The notes: generated by a model from the letters alone, not told the origin. A stretch of DNA of 64,000 bases from Rhodobacter capsulatus (GCF_003254295.1 NZ_QKZO01000009.1:101218-165217); one strand, 5' to 3'. Shown: positions 1-8,587, counted from the stretch's first letter. A program made the numbers and translations.

Positions 1-915
1 CTCGGCCACCACCGGATGATCCGGTGCCAGCGCGCCCAGATGCACCAGAAGCGCGGTGATCGCCGCCTCCGAGGCGCGGGTGGCGCCGTCGGTGATCTTC
101 AGCGCCACGCCGCGGCTCTGCTCGGGCAGGATCGCGACGAAAACCCCCTCGGCGCCGGTCTTCACCGCGACCTTGCCGCCCGTCGCCCGCATCAGCTTCG
201 TGCAGGCGCGGTTTTCCCCCGCCACCAGTTCCGGAAACGCCGTCATCGCCTCCACCAGCCGCGCCGCCGCGCCCGCGCGCAGGCCGCCCCCGGGCCGGGC
301 GGCGGCGAAAAACTGCATCGCCCTTGCCAGAGCCTCCAGCGTGCAGGCGAAATTCGGCGCCGAACAGCCGTCGATGCCCCAGCCCGCCGCGGTCTCTCCC
401 GTCACCTCCTCGAAGGCCGCACGGACCGCAAGCTGCACCGGATGGTCGATTTCGACATAGTCCGGCCCGCCCTTCAGATGCCGGTTCAGCGTCAGGAACC
501 CGGCATGCTTGCCCGAACAATTGTTGTGCAGCTGACAGGGGCTTTCCCCCGAACCGTTCAGCCGCGTCGCCTCGGGCTTGTCAAAGGGCAGGTGCGACCC
601 GCAGCGCAGATCGGCCTCGCCCATGCCCAGACCCGTCAGCCAGTCACCCACCGCCCCCACATGCAGCGCCGCCCCGGAATGGCTGGCACAAGACAGCGCC
701 AGCTGCCGCAGCCCCAGCCCGGCGGCCGCCGCGGCGCCGCTTTCGATCAGTGGCAGCGCCTGCACCATCTTGCAAGACGAGCGCGGAAACACCACCGCGC
801 CCGCATCCCCCCACACCCTTTCCACGCCTTGCGGCCCGTAAACGACCGCATGGCCGCTGTGCAGGCTCTCCGGCAAATCGCCGCGCCAGATCTCGATCAG
901 TGCCGCCGCTGCCAT
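1..915 (-). CDS. L-asparaginase, Rhizobium etli AnsA-like (PF06089), 3' end cut by window
   Basis: Hydrolyses L-asparagine to aspartate and ammonia, probably in the cytoplasm because no signal peptide is seen. Read from the ATG at 915 the frame stays open for 305 codons to the window edge, so about 25-30 C-terminal residues are missing. It carries the hallmarks of the Rhizobium etli-type enzymes rather than the E. coli AnsA/AnsB type: an SxxK pair in PRSSCKM (Ser46, Lys49), and NNCSGKH (Cys133, Lys136) plus DGCSAPN (Cys184), the residues that hold zinc in the R. etli enzyme as I recall it. It is transcribed away from the IalB-like gene. Family call is firm; substrate is inferred from the family. 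Confidence 0.88.
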   Translation of the reverse strand, partial: MAAAALIEIWRGDLPESLHSGHAVVYGPQGVERVWGDAGAVVFPRSSCKMVQALPLIESGAAAAAGLGLRQLALSCASHSGAALHVGAVGDWLTGLGMGEADLRCGSHLPFDKPEATRLNGSGESPCQLHNNCSGKHAGFLTLNRHLKGGPDYVEIDHPVQLAVRAAFEEVTGETAAGWGIDGCSAPNFACTLEALARAMQFFAAARPGGGLRAGAAARLVEAMTAFPELVAGENRACTKLMRATGGKVAVKTGAEGVFVAILPEQSRGVALKITDGATRASEAAITALLVHLGALAPDHPVVAE

Positions 916-1077
916 CCAATCCGTCCTTTCATGCGCGAAAACCCGCCGGGGGGGCTTTCCCAAAACGCCACTTTTGCGTTATCACTGGAATATCGAGTTG
1001 AAATCAGGTCTGCCACAGTCAAGAAGGGCCGTCAGCCCACGGGCGGACCAGAGGCACAGACAGCTGGAGGCTGTTCC

Positions 1078-1602
1078 ATGAAGACGATCTTTACGAGCGT
1101 CGCAGCGGTAGTTGCCGCGTCGCTGGCATTTTCTCCTGTCGTTCAGGCGCAGGAAAGCTCCAACCGCGTTGCCGCGAAGACCGACTGGAGTGTCTTCGTC
1201 GAAGACAGCCCGAAAGAATGCTGGGGCGTGTCGCCGCCGAAAAAATCGGCCGCCAGCAAGGACGGCAAGCCGGTGCAGGCGCGCCGGTCGGAAATCCTGC
1301 TCTTCGTCACCTTCCGCCCGGGCAAGGCCGGAGAGGTGATGTTCATGGCGGGCTATCCCTTTGCCGACGGCTCCACCGCCGATCTGAAGGTGAACACCGG
1401 CGCCAGCTTCACCCTGTTCACCAATGGCGAAGGCGCCTGGGCGGGCTCGCCCGAGGAAGACGCCAAGCTGATCGCGGCGCTGAAATCGGGCGCCGAGGTG
1501 ACGATCTCGGGCCGGTCGGGGCGTGGCACCAAGACCGAGGACACCTTCTCGCTGATGGGCTTCACCGCGGCGATGGAAGAAGCGGCCAAGCGCTGCAAGT
1601 AA
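1078..1602 (+). CDS. IalB-like (invasion-associated locus B) secreted protein
   Basis: A 174-residue protein with a clear Sec signal peptide (residues 1-24, cleavage after VVQA) and the compact IalB fold (PF06776): a Trp-Ser pair near the mature N terminus, a PKECW motif around residue 44, and a C-terminal segment ending AAKRCK. The two cysteines (in ECW and RCK) could form a disulfide in the periplasm. The family is named from Bartonella but is common in free-living Rhodobacteraceae, where its role is unknown; 'invasion' should not be read into it. The ATG at 1078 follows a CTGGAGG ribosome site. The same frame stays open far upstream, but that part has no start with a ribosome site and is antisense to the asparaginase. 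Confidence 0.85.
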   Translation: MKTIFTSVAAVVAASLAFSPVVQAQESSNRVAAKTDWSVFVEDSPKECWGVSPPKKSAASKDGKPVQARRSEILLFVTFRPGKAGEVMFMAGYPFADGSTADLKVNTGASFTLFTNGEGAWAGSPEEDAKLIAALKSGAEVTISGRSGRGTKTEDTFSLMGFTAAMEEAAKRCK

Positions 1603-1622
1603 GCGCATCGACACAGGCGACG

Positions 1623-1650
1623 GCCCCGGCATTGTCCGGGGCTTTTGCGT
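1623..1650 (+). terminator. Rho-independent terminator after the IalB-like gene
   Basis: Stem GCCCCGG / CCGGGGC with a 6-nt loop, followed by TTTTGCGTTT, 20 nt past the stop codon. Confidence 0.75.
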
Positions 1651-1713
1651 TTCGGGCTACCGTTGGCGGGCCGAATCCCTTATATGCACGGCTTGCCCAA
1701 CGCTGGACCTGCC

Positions 1714-2895
1714 ATGACCGAGCCGACTTCTCCGATCACCCAAGACGTGCTGACCCTGCCGCGCAAGCTGCCCGAGGCGGGCAAGGTCAATCTGGTCGGC
1801 CTGACCCGCGACCAGCTGCGCGATGCGCTGATCGCCGCGGGCACGCCCGAGAAACAGGCGAAGATGCGGGTCGGTCAGGTCTGGCAGTGGATCTATCACT
1901 GGGGCGTGCGCGATTTCGCGGCGATGACCAATCTGGCGAAAGACTACCGCGCGCTGCTCGACCGCCATTTCGAAATCGCCCTGCCCGAGGTGGTGACCTG
2001 TCAGGTCTCGATGGACGGCACGCGGAAATATCTGTTGCGCATCGCCGGCGGGCACGAGGTCGAGGCCGTTTACATCCCCGAGGAAAACCGCGGCACCCTG
2101 TGCATTTCAAGCCAGGTCGGTTGCACGCTGACCTGTTCCTTCTGCCATACTGGCACGCAGAAACTGGTGCGCAACCTGACGGCCGGGGAGATCGTCGGCC
2201 AGGTGATGGTGGCGCGCGACGATCTGGGCGAATGGCCGAAACCGGGCGAACCGAAGGATGAAACCCGGCTGATTTCCAACGTCGTGCTGATGGGCATGGG
2301 CGAGCCGCTTTACAATTTCGAAAACGTCCGCGACGCGATGGCCGTGGTGATGGACAACGAGGGGCTGACGCTGAGCCGCCGCCGGATCACGCTCTCCACC
2401 TCGGGCGTCGTGCCGGAGATTGCCCGCACCGCCGAGGAGATCGGCTGCCTTCTCGCCATTTCCTTCCACGCCACCACCGATGCCGTGCGCGACAAGCTGG
2501 TGCCGGTGAACAAGAAATGGAACATCAAGACGCTGCTGGATGCGCTGCGCGACTATCCGCGGCTGTCGAATTCCGAGCGGATCACCTTTGAATATGTGAT
2601 GCTCAAGGGCGTGAACGACAGCGACGAGGATGCGCGGCGTCTGGTGCGGCTGATCCAAGGCATCCCGGCAAAGATCAACCTCATTCCCTTCAACGAATGG
2701 CCCGGCTCGCCCTATCAGCGCAGCGATTGGGAGCGGATCGAGGCTTTCGCCGACATCGTCTACAAGGCCGGGTATGCCGCGCCGATCCGCACCCCGCGCG
2801 GCGAGGATATCATGGCCGCCTGCGGGCAGCTGAAATCCGCCACCGAACGGGCGCGGAAATCCAAGGCCGAGATCGAGGCCGAAACGGGTCTCTGA
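1714..2895 (+). CDS. rlmN: Dual-specificity 23S rRNA A2503 / tRNA A37 C2-methyltransferase RlmN
   Basis: Radical-SAM enzyme that methylates C2 of A2503 in 23S rRNA and A37 of some tRNAs. With the ATG at 1714 it is 393 residues. The CxxxCxxC cluster motif reads CTLTCSFC (Cys137, 141, 144); the two methyl-transfer cysteines match Cys130 (GTLCISS) and Cys370 (MAACGQL). The GMGEPL motif lies near residue 195. An in-frame ATG at 1684 would add ten residues, and a TTG lies further up; neither has a good ribosome site, and the extra residues look unlike the family. It ends at a convergent junction with the LOG-family gene. Confidence 0.95.
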   Translation: MTEPTSPITQDVLTLPRKLPEAGKVNLVGLTRDQLRDALIAAGTPEKQAKMRVGQVWQWIYHWGVRDFAAMTNLAKDYRALLDRHFEIALPEVVTCQVSMDGTRKYLLRIAGGHEVEAVYIPEENRGTLCISSQVGCTLTCSFCHTGTQKLVRNLTAGEIVGQVMVARDDLGEWPKPGEPKDETRLISNVVLMGMGEPLYNFENVRDAMAVVMDNEGLTLSRRRITLSTSGVVPEIARTAEEIGCLLAISFHATTDAVRDKLVPVNKKWNIKTLLDALRDYPRLSNSERITFEYVMLKGVNDSDEDARRLVRLIQGIPAKINLIPFNEWPGSPYQRSDWERIEAFADIVYKAGYAAPIRTPRGEDIMAACGQLKSATERARKSKAEIEAETGL

Positions 2896-2906
2896 TCCCC
2901 ACTGTC

Positions 2907-2972
2907 GCAAAGGGCGTATTTGCGCCAAGAAGAAGCCAGCCAGCTTTTTCTTGGTCCAAATACGCCCTTGCG
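2907..2972. repeat. Paired 3'-end repeat elements forming a long inverted repeat at a convergent junction
   Basis: Two facing arms of about 27 bp read AAGGGCGTATTTGnnCCAAG on both strands (left arm 2907-2940, right arm 2941-2972) and can fold into one long hairpin between the rlmN and LOG-gene stops. The arms belong to the same family as the elements near 22.4, 24.9, 37.4 and 42.7 kb, though this pair lacks the GC hairpin seen there. Probably a bidirectional 3'-end or terminator structure. Confidence 0.7.
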
Positions 2973-2975
2973 CCC

Positions 2976-3806
2976 TCAGTCCGGGGCGTGCGCGCTGGCC
3001 CAGGTCTCGATCACTTCCACCGCTTCTTCCGCCGTTTCGACGAAGCTGATCAGCTTGATGTCCTCGGCGGCGATCGTGCCCGCCTCGGCCAGATAGTCCC
3101 AGTCGATCACCCGACGCCAGAACTCTGCGCCAAACAGGATCAGCGGGATGCGTCTCATCCGCCGGGTCTGGATCAGCGTCAGCGTCTCGAACATTTCATC
3201 GAGCGTGCCGAAGCCGCCCGGAAAGACGCAGACCGCCTTCGCCCGCATCAGGAAATGCATCTTGCGGATGGCGAAATAGTGGAAGTTGAAGCACAGATCC
3301 GGCGTCACATAGGCATTCGGCGCCTGTTCATGCGGCAGCACGATGTTGAGCCCGATCGACTGCCCCCCGGCCTCGTGGGCGCCGCGGTTGCCCGCCTCCA
3401 TCACGCCGGGGCCGCCGCCGGTGCAGATCACCCATTCGCGCCCGTAAGCCGCCATCGAGCGTTCCGTCATCATCCGCGCAAAGGTCCGCGCCTCGTCGTA
3501 ATAGCGGCTCAGTTCGGCCAGAACCGGCGTCTTCGCCGTCTCCTTCTGCGCCGGTTCCGGGATGCGGGCGCCGCCGAACATCACCACCGTGCTTTCCACG
3601 CCGCGTTCGTCCATGATCAGCTGCGGCTTCAGCAGTTCCAGCTGCAGCCGCACCGGGCGCAATTCCTCGCGCATCATGAAGCCGCCATCGGTGAAGGCAA
3701 GCTTGTAGGCGGGCGCACGGGTCTGTGCGGTGGCGGGGATGTCCTGCGCCGTTTTCGCATCCATGATGCTATCGCGGAACGGGTGGGAACGGCTTTCGTC
3801 TTTCAT
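2976..3806 (-). CDS. LOG / TIGR00730-family Rossmann protein (possible nucleotide 5'-monophosphate phosphoribohydrolase)
   Basis: A 276-residue cytoplasmic protein with the lysine-decarboxylase-like (LOG) fold. The two signature loops are GGGPGVMEAGNRGA mid-protein and PGGFGTLDE near the C-terminal third; these bind the phosphoribose. Family members cleave nucleoside monophosphates (cytokinin riboside phosphates or general purine and pyrimidine NMPs). The N-terminal 80 residues are an extension not found in the short LOG proteins, closer to the larger PpnN-like forms, though shorter. The ATG at 3806 was chosen as the first after the dapD promoter region. Substrate is not decidable from sequence. 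Confidence 0.85.
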   Translation of the reverse strand: MKDESRSHPFRDSIMDAKTAQDIPATAQTRAPAYKLAFTDGGFMMREELRPVRLQLELLKPQLIMDERGVESTVVMFGGARIPEPAQKETAKTPVLAELSRYYDEARTFARMMTERSMAAYGREWVICTGGGPGVMEAGNRGAHEAGGQSIGLNIVLPHEQAPNAYVTPDLCFNFHYFAIRKMHFLMRAKAVCVFPGGFGTLDEMFETLTLIQTRRMRRIPLILFGAEFWRRVIDWDYLAEAGTIAAEDIKLISFVETAEEAVEVIETWASAHAPD

Positions 3807-3816
3807 ATCCTGCTCA

Positions 3817-3845
3817 TTGCGCGAGGGGCTTTCCCCAACTATAGG
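3817..3845 (+). promoter_or_regulatory. Candidate sigma-70-type promoter of dapD
   Basis: TTGCGC, 17-bp spacer, TATAGG; start would fall about 30 nt before the dapD ATG at 3885. The spacer contains a GGGG/CCCC inverted repeat. Confidence 0.45.
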
Positions 3846-3884
3846 GGGAAAACCATGAATGCCACTTGAAAGAGGACCGTTCCG

Positions 3885-4712
3885 ATGTCGAACGCCATGC
3901 TCGAAGCTGCCATCGAAGCCGCCTGGGAGGTTCGCGACACCCTCACGCCCCATTCCAGGGGCGAAGCGCGGGACGCGATCGAGGCCACGCTCGAGGCGCT
4001 GGACAAGGGCGTGTTGCGCGTCGCCGAGAAACAGGACGACGGCAATTGGCATGTGAACCAATGGGCGAAAAAGGCCGTGCTGCTGGGCTTCCGCGTCAAG
4101 GAGATGGAAGTGCATTCCGGCGGGCCGCAGAACGGCACCTGGTGGGACAAGGTCGACAGCAAATTCGCCCATTGGGGCGAGGCGCAGTGGAAGGCCGCCG
4201 GTTTCCGCGCCGTGCCGCACTGCATCGTGCGCCGGTCCGCCTATATCGCCAAGGGCGCGGTGCTGCTGCCGTCCTTCGTCAACCTTGGCGCCTATGTCGA
4301 TGAAGGCACGATGGTCGACACCTGGGTGACGGTCGGTTCCTGCGCGCAGATCGGCAAGAACGTGCACCTGTCGGGCGGCGTCGGCATCGGCGGTGTCTTG
4401 GAACCGATGCAGGCCGGTCCGACGATCATCGAGGACAACTGCTTCATCGGCGCCCGGTCCGAAGTGGTCGAGGGCTGCATCGTCCGCGAGGGCTCGGTTC
4501 TGGGCATGGGCGTCTTCATCGGCAAATCGACGAAGATCGTCGATCGCGAGACCGGCGAGGTCTTCTATGGCGAAGTGCCGCCCTATTCTGTGGTCGTTGC
4601 GGGCTCGATGCCGACCAAGGGGGGCATCAACCTTTACTGCGCGGTGATCGTGAAACGGGTCGATGCGCAGACGCGCTCGAAGACCGCGATCAACGATCTG
4701 CTGCGGGACTGA
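3885..4712 (+). CDS. dapD: 2,3,4,5-tetrahydropyridine-2,6-dicarboxylate N-succinyltransferase
   Basis: Fourth step of the succinylase branch of lysine and diaminopimelate synthesis: transfers succinyl from succinyl-CoA to tetrahydrodipicolinate. At 275 residues it has the normal length. The N-terminal helical domain is followed by a left-handed beta-helix made of hexapeptide repeats (about residues 105-215, e.g. [19 protein letters not shown]) and the C-terminal SVVVAGSMP segment. The ATG follows GAAAGAGGAC. dapB, the preceding enzyme of the pathway, is in this window at 37460 but not linked; dapE is not next door. Two small unknown genes follow within 15 nt and are probably co-transcribed. 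Confidence 0.96.
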   Translation: MSNAMLEAAIEAAWEVRDTLTPHSRGEARDAIEATLEALDKGVLRVAEKQDDGNWHVNQWAKKAVLLGFRVKEMEVHSGGPQNGTWWDKVDSKFAHWGEAQWKAAGFRAVPHCIVRRSAYIAKGAVLLPSFVNLGAYVDEGTMVDTWVTVGSCAQIGKNVHLSGGVGIGGVLEPMQAGPTIIEDNCFIGARSEVVEGCIVREGSVLGMGVFIGKSTKIVDRETGEVFYGEVPPYSVVVAGSMPTKGGINLYCAVIVKRVDAQTRSKTAINDLLRD

Positions 4713-4714
4713 TC

Positions 4715-4969
4715 ATGCTGTTGTCGCTGGGCGCCAAGGTGGTGGATGCGGTGCGGGGGGCGGCCTTGCCGCAACCCCTGCGCTTTGCGCTGATGGTCGC
4801 CGATCTGGCGCTGATCGGGCTGCTGACGCCGGTCGTTCTGACGCGTCTGGGCGAGATGGCCAAGGCGGCGGAGCCGGGGCAATGGTGGCCCGGCGCGGCG
4901 ATCGGGCTTTATGTGCTGGGGATGGCCTGGCTGGCCGTGACCTCGCTGCGGTCCTTGCGCCGCGGCTGA
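4715..4969 (+). CDS. Small two-helix membrane protein, unknown
   Basis: An 84-residue protein starting 2 nt after the dapD stop. It has two hydrophobic stretches (about residues 22-42 and 57-76) separated by a short charged loop with KAAEPGQWWPG, so probably two membrane helices. No family recognised. Position between dapD and the next small gene suggests co-transcription, but no function follows from that. Confidence 0.65.
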   Translation: MLLSLGAKVVDAVRGAALPQPLRFALMVADLALIGLLTPVVLTRLGEMAKAAEPGQWWPGAAIGLYVLGMAWLAVTSLRSLRRG

Positions 4970-4983
4970 GATAGGGAAAAAGA

Positions 4984-5337
4984 ATGACCGAGACCACCGA
5001 GAAACCGGAAAAGGCGAAACGCCCGCAGCAGGTCTATACGCTGCTGGTGGAGGTGGGGCGGTCTGCGAATGACGGTCTGCCGAAGGGATCGACCGGGGCG
5101 GGGCTGCTTTGCTATGCCTCGGGCGTCGACGAGGCGGAAGCCGTGCGCGAAACCGTGGCGATCCTGAAACAGGCAGAGATGGCGCCTTTGGACGTGACCG
5201 GCTACGGCACGCTGGAGGAACGCGAAAAGGCGGGTGACGAGATCGACGCCGCCGAGAAAGAGCTGATGCAACGGGCGCTGGATGAAAACTCCGTCGTCGT
5301 CGCGCAGATGACGCCCTTTTACGACGCGAAGGCCTGA
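4984..5337 (+). CDS. Conserved small acidic protein, unknown
   Basis: A 117-residue soluble acidic protein, 14 nt after the previous gene and preceded by GATAGGGAAAAAGA. The core (about residues 17-115) has the alternating pattern of a small alpha/beta protein: YTLLVEVGR, then helix-rich GVDEAEAVRETVAILKQA, then a strand DVTGYGTLEE and a C-terminal helix. I recognise it only as a protein type seen beside dapD in related genomes; no function is assigned. No signal peptide or membrane segment. Confidence 0.65.
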   Translation: MTETTEKPEKAKRPQQVYTLLVEVGRSANDGLPKGSTGAGLLCYASGVDEAEAVRETVAILKQAEMAPLDVTGYGTLEEREKAGDEIDAAEKELMQRALDENSVVVAQMTPFYDAKA

Positions 5338-5407
5338 GCCAAAGCCGGTTTGCGCGAGGGCCATTGCCTGCTAGACTGTTTGCAAACAACGAACAGTCGG
5401 GCAGGCC

Positions 5408-6667
5408 ATGAAACACGCGTTGAAACCCCTTGTCGTCACCCTTCTGGCCTTTTCGGCGCTGACCGCCTGTGGCGGGCCGCTGGATCGGGGGGGCGTTTCC
5501 ATGAACACGATCGAAGAGATCCCGCCCGTCGATGCCGCGACGCAGGCGCGGATGGATGCCTGGGTGGCGGGCTTCAAGCCCCGCGCGATGGCGGCGGGGA
5601 TTTCCGAGGCGACCTGGAATCGCGCGATGCGGAACGTGCCCTATAACCCCCAGGTGATCGAGCGGCAGCAGTTCCAGGCCGAATTCGTGAAACCCATTTG
5701 GGATTACATGGACAGCGCGGCGTCGGATGAACGCATCGCCAAGGGCCGCGCGGCTTTGGCGCAGCATGCGGCGATCCTGCGGGAAATCGAGGCGCGTTAT
5801 GGCGTCGACAAGGAAGTGGTCGTCGCCGTCTGGGGCATGGAAAGCCGCTATGGCGCCAAGCGCGGCAACACCCTGATCATCCCGGCGCTGGCGACGCTTG
5901 CCCATGACGGGCGGCGGGCGCAGTTCTTCGAAAGCCAGCTGATCGGCGCGCTGAAGATCCTGCAGGCGGGCGACATCGACCCGGCGCACATGACCGGATC
6001 CTGGGCCGGGGCGATGGGGCATACGCAGTTCATCCCGACGTCGTATCTGGCCTTTGCGGTCGATTTCACCGGCGATGGCAAGCGTGACATCTGGTCGGAC
6101 AATCCGGCTGATGCGCTGGCCTCGACCGCGGCCTATCTGGCGCGCTCGGGCTGGTCGAAGGGGCAGCCCTGGGCGGTGGAGGTGTCCCTGCCCGAAGGCT
6201 TCGATGCGGGGCTGGCAGGCAAGGGCACGAAACGCGCGCCCGCGGACTGGGCGGCGCTGGGCGTGCGCGGCGTGAATGGCGGGGTGGTGCCGAATTACGG
6301 TGCGGCCTCGATCCTTTTGCCCGCCGGGCCGCAGGGGCCGGCGCTGATGATCTTTGGCAATTTCACCGCGATTTCACGCTACAACAATGCCGATGCCTAT
6401 GTGATGGGGGTGGGGCATCTGTCCGACCGGCTGAAGGGGCAGGGGCCGTTCGTGCATCCTTGGCCGCGCGAGGGCCGGGCGCTGACCGACGCCGAAAAGG
6501 TCGAGGTGCAGCGGCTTTTGACCGCGCAGGGCTATGACACCAAGGGCACGGATGGCCTGATCGGCGCGGGCACGATCGGCGCAGTGATGGACTATCAGCG
6601 CGACCACGGCATGACGCCGAACGGCTGGGTGACGATCAAGCTGCTGGAAAGCCTGCGCAAAGGTTGA
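5408..6667 (+). CDS. Lytic murein transglycosylase, MltB-like (SLT_2 plus peptidoglycan-binding domain), lipoprotein
   Basis: Cleaves the MurNAc-GlcNAc bond of peptidoglycan with formation of a 1,6-anhydro end. The 419-residue protein starts with a lipoprotein signal (lipobox LTAC, Cys21), so it is probably anchored in the outer membrane. The SLT_2 catalytic domain spans about residues 45-340, with the likely catalytic Glu in VWGMESRYG and the GAMGHTQFIPTSY segment typical of MltB. A PG_binding_1 domain occupies about residues 355-417 (VQRLLTAQGYDTKGTDGLIG). The 70-nt gap upstream suggests its own expression signal. Specificity between MltB subtypes cannot be set. Confidence 0.9.
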   Translation: MKHALKPLVVTLLAFSALTACGGPLDRGGVSMNTIEEIPPVDAATQARMDAWVAGFKPRAMAAGISEATWNRAMRNVPYNPQVIERQQFQAEFVKPIWDYMDSAASDERIAKGRAALAQHAAILREIEARYGVDKEVVVAVWGMESRYGAKRGNTLIIPALATLAHDGRRAQFFESQLIGALKILQAGDIDPAHMTGSWAGAMGHTQFIPTSYLAFAVDFTGDGKRDIWSDNPADALASTAAYLARSGWSKGQPWAVEVSLPEGFDAGLAGKGTKRAPADWAALGVRGVNGGVVPNYGAASILLPAGPQGPALMIFGNFTAISRYNNADAYVMGVGHLSDRLKGQGPFVHPWPREGRALTDAEKVEVQRLLTAQGYDTKGTDGLIGAGTIGAVMDYQRDHGMTPNGWVTIKLLESLRKG

Positions 6668-6738
6668 TTTTGGCCGAGGCCATTGCCGAGGCCTTGCAGG
6701 ACATCTGCCCCGTGACCGCCGGGGCGCCAAAGCGTCCC

Positions 6739-6797
6739 GGCCAGCGCCCGCCCCGCCCTCGGCGGGCGCTTCTCGCCCGCCGGGTCAGGCGCTGGCC
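6739..6797. repeat. 59-nt two-tier palindrome downstream of the lytic transglycosylase
   Basis: Outer arms GGCCAGCGCC (6739-6748) and GGCGCTGGCC (6788-6797) enclose an inner stem CGGCGGGCG / CGCCCGCCG with a 5-nt loop. It sits between convergent genes and has no T-run, so it is not a standard terminator. Confidence 0.65.
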
Positions 6798-6844
6798 TCT
6801 GGTGCGCTTGGGGTAGCCGGTCCTGGTGGCTGTGTTGCATGGTC

Positions 6845-6879
6845 GGGCGGGGAAAGGCGGTGCCTTTCCTTCTCCGCCC
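6845..6879. terminator. Strong hairpin between convergent genes, possible terminator
   Basis: GGGCGGGGAAAGGC pairs with GCCTTTCC...CCGCCC around a 3-nt loop with one 4-nt bulge (6870-6873). It lies 12 nt beyond the stop of the leftward NnrU-like gene, so it could end transcripts from either side. Confidence 0.5.
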
Positions 6880-6891
6880 AAACCGGCCGGA

Positions 6892-7575
6892 TCACGGCGC
6901 CGGGCTGAGCCCGATCACCAGCTCATGCAGATGAAAGACTGCCGCCCAGGCGAAGACCGCCACGGCCAGCCGGAGCGCTGACGGCCGCCCCCGCGGGCGC
7001 CAGCGGCCGGTCAGAAGCGCGGCAAAAGGGATCAGGCTGGTCCGTGCCGCCAGACGCTGAAACTCGGCCAAGCCGATGCGGCGGATCAGGCGCCGCTCCA
7101 TCGCCCGCATCCCGATCAGCGAGAACACGAGGAACACCCCGAACAGGACCGCATGCGCCAGATCGCCGTTCACCAAGAGATGCGCTAGCGCCCACAGCAC
7201 CAGCGCCCAAAGAAACGGTTGCCGGGTGATGCCGACGATCCCGGGCCGCGCGGGGTCGAAACCGCCCGCCCGGCCCTCGAAGGCAAAGGGGTTCGGGGCG
7301 GCGATGGCGTAGCTTGAAATCAGGATCACCAGCGGCATCACGATATTCGCGACCCAGCGCATCCAGATCTCTTGCGGCCACAGCTCGATGAAAGGCGCCC
7401 GGGCGGCGGCGAGGATCAGCCAGTAAAGCAGCCCCAGCGCAAGGGCGCCAAAGGCGATGCCATAGCCCACCCGGCCGAAAGCGGCGACCAGCGGCGCCTT
7501 GATCCGCGGCGTGGCTGGGATCAGATGGGTCGCCATGAAAGCAAGGCCCGCAAGCGAAAACTCAAGCCAGCCCAT
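6892..7575 (-). CDS. NnrU-family integral membrane protein
   Basis: A 227-residue hydrophobic protein with about five to six membrane helices and the NnrU (PF07298) look: MGWLEFSLAGLAFMATHLIPA at the start and NPFAFEGR...PGIVGITRQPFLWA in the middle. In nitric-oxide-respiring bacteria NnrU lies with nitrite and NO reductase genes and is thought to be tied to their maturation or regulation. No denitrification gene is nearby, so the same role here is doubtful; related proteins such as isoprenylcysteine methyltransferase-like NnrU homologues exist. The start is 3 nt beyond the DMT transporter stop, so both genes are likely on one transcript. Confidence 0.75.
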   Translation of the reverse strand: MGWLEFSLAGLAFMATHLIPATPRIKAPLVAAFGRVGYGIAFGALALGLLYWLILAAARAPFIELWPQEIWMRWVANIVMPLVILISSYAIAAPNPFAFEGRAGGFDPARPGIVGITRQPFLWALVLWALAHLLVNGDLAHAVLFGVFLVFSLIGMRAMERRLIRRIGLAEFQRLAARTSLIPFAALLTGRWRPRGRPSALRLAVAVFAWAAVFHLHELVIGLSPAP

Positions 7576-7578
7576 CGC

Positions 7579-8442
7579 TTACCTGTGTTTCGACAGCTGC
7601 ACGGCCAGAATGCCGCCGGTGATGATGACGACGCCCAGCAGGTCCGGCAGACCCAGCCGCTCGCCCAGCACCACGGCCGCGATGGCGACGCCGAAGAACG
7701 GGTTGAGGAAATGGAAGGTCGCGGCCTTCACCGCGCCGATCCGTCCGACCAGCTTGAACCAGATCCAGGTCGCCAGAAGCCCGGGGATCAACGTCGTGTA
7801 AAGGAAGGCCAGCACGAGACGGGTCGAGGGCACCACCTCCCAGGTCTCGGTGAAAGCCGACACCACCGCCAGCACCACGGCGCCCACCAGCATCTGCAAG
7901 CCGACGATCATCAGCACATTGCCGCCCGAAGACGCGCCCCGCACCGAGAGTGTGGCGATCGACAGCGCCAGGGCGGCCGCGAAACACAGGCTCAGCCCGA
8001 CCGGATCGACCCCGCCCGAAAGCCGCGCCCCCATGATGATCGCCACGCCGATCACCCCCGCCACCAGCCCCGCGAGGCCGAGCGGCCGCACCGTGTCGCC
8101 GTAAACGACGCGACCCAGAAGCGCCACCATCAGCGGCATCGTCGAGGCGACGATCGAGGCGACCGAGGCCTGCACCCATTGCATCGCGACGAAATTGAGC
8201 CCGAGATAAAGCGCGTTCTGGCACAGGCCGAAAATCAGCGTCGCCTTCCACTGCGGGCGCGTCAGCCGCCAGCTCTGCCCCAGCGCCAGCGCAATGGCGA
8301 CACCCAAGCCCCCAGAGATCAGGAACCGCGCCGAGAGCGCCAGCAGCGGCGGTGCCTCGGCCACGATCATCCGGGCCGAAGTGAAGGCCGATGACCACAT
8401 CAGCGCGAAGGCGAGGCCCATGACTATGGCGCGAAGATCCAT
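7579..8442 (-). CDS. DMT-superfamily (EamA) transporter
   Basis: A 287-residue inner-membrane protein with about ten helices arranged as two EamA repeats (about residues 5-138 and 150-283). The first repeat ends ...GVAIIMGARLSGG, the second ...VVIITGGILAVQ, as usual for RhaT/YdcZ-like exporters of small metabolites. Substrate cannot be predicted. The ATG at 8442 was preferred over a longer frame because it has a strong GGAGGGAACGG ribosome site and starts right before the first helix. Downstream, the NnrU-like gene follows at once. Confidence 0.85.
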   Translation of the reverse strand: MDLRAIVMGLAFALMWSSAFTSARMIVAEAPPLLALSARFLISGGLGVAIALALGQSWRLTRPQWKATLIFGLCQNALYLGLNFVAMQWVQASVASIVASTMPLMVALLGRVVYGDTVRPLGLAGLVAGVIGVAIIMGARLSGGVDPVGLSLCFAAALALSIATLSVRGASSGGNVLMIVGLQMLVGAVVLAVVSAFTETWEVVPSTRLVLAFLYTTLIPGLLATWIWFKLVGRIGAVKAATFHFLNPFFGVAIAAVVLGERLGLPDLLGVVIITGGILAVQLSKHR

Positions 8443-8557
8443 TCCGTTCCCTCCGTCGGTGCGATTTCGAACAGCCAGAGCCGGAAACCGCCGCTTCGGA
8501 CAAGATAAAACCTGTATGCGATACAGGTTCTTCGCCCCGGGGCGGGCCCGGCCATGC

Positions 8558-8587
8558 AAAAGGCCGCCCTGCGGATGCAGAGCGGCC
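8558..8587 (-). terminator. Rho-independent terminator of the HU gene
   Basis: On the minus strand GGCCGC...CTGC/GCAG...GCGGCC forms a stem of 6 plus 4 bp, followed by TTTTGC. Confidence 0.75.

Noticed and set aside
16..1077. Extension of the IalB-like gene upstream
   Set aside because: This part is antisense to the asparaginase and lacks a ribosome site; the signal peptide begins at 1078.
6668..6830. Coding continuation past the transglycosylase stop
   Set aside because: The frame reads on for about 50 codons to a TAG but has no start with a ribosome site and consists mostly of Arg/Pro/Leu from the palindrome.
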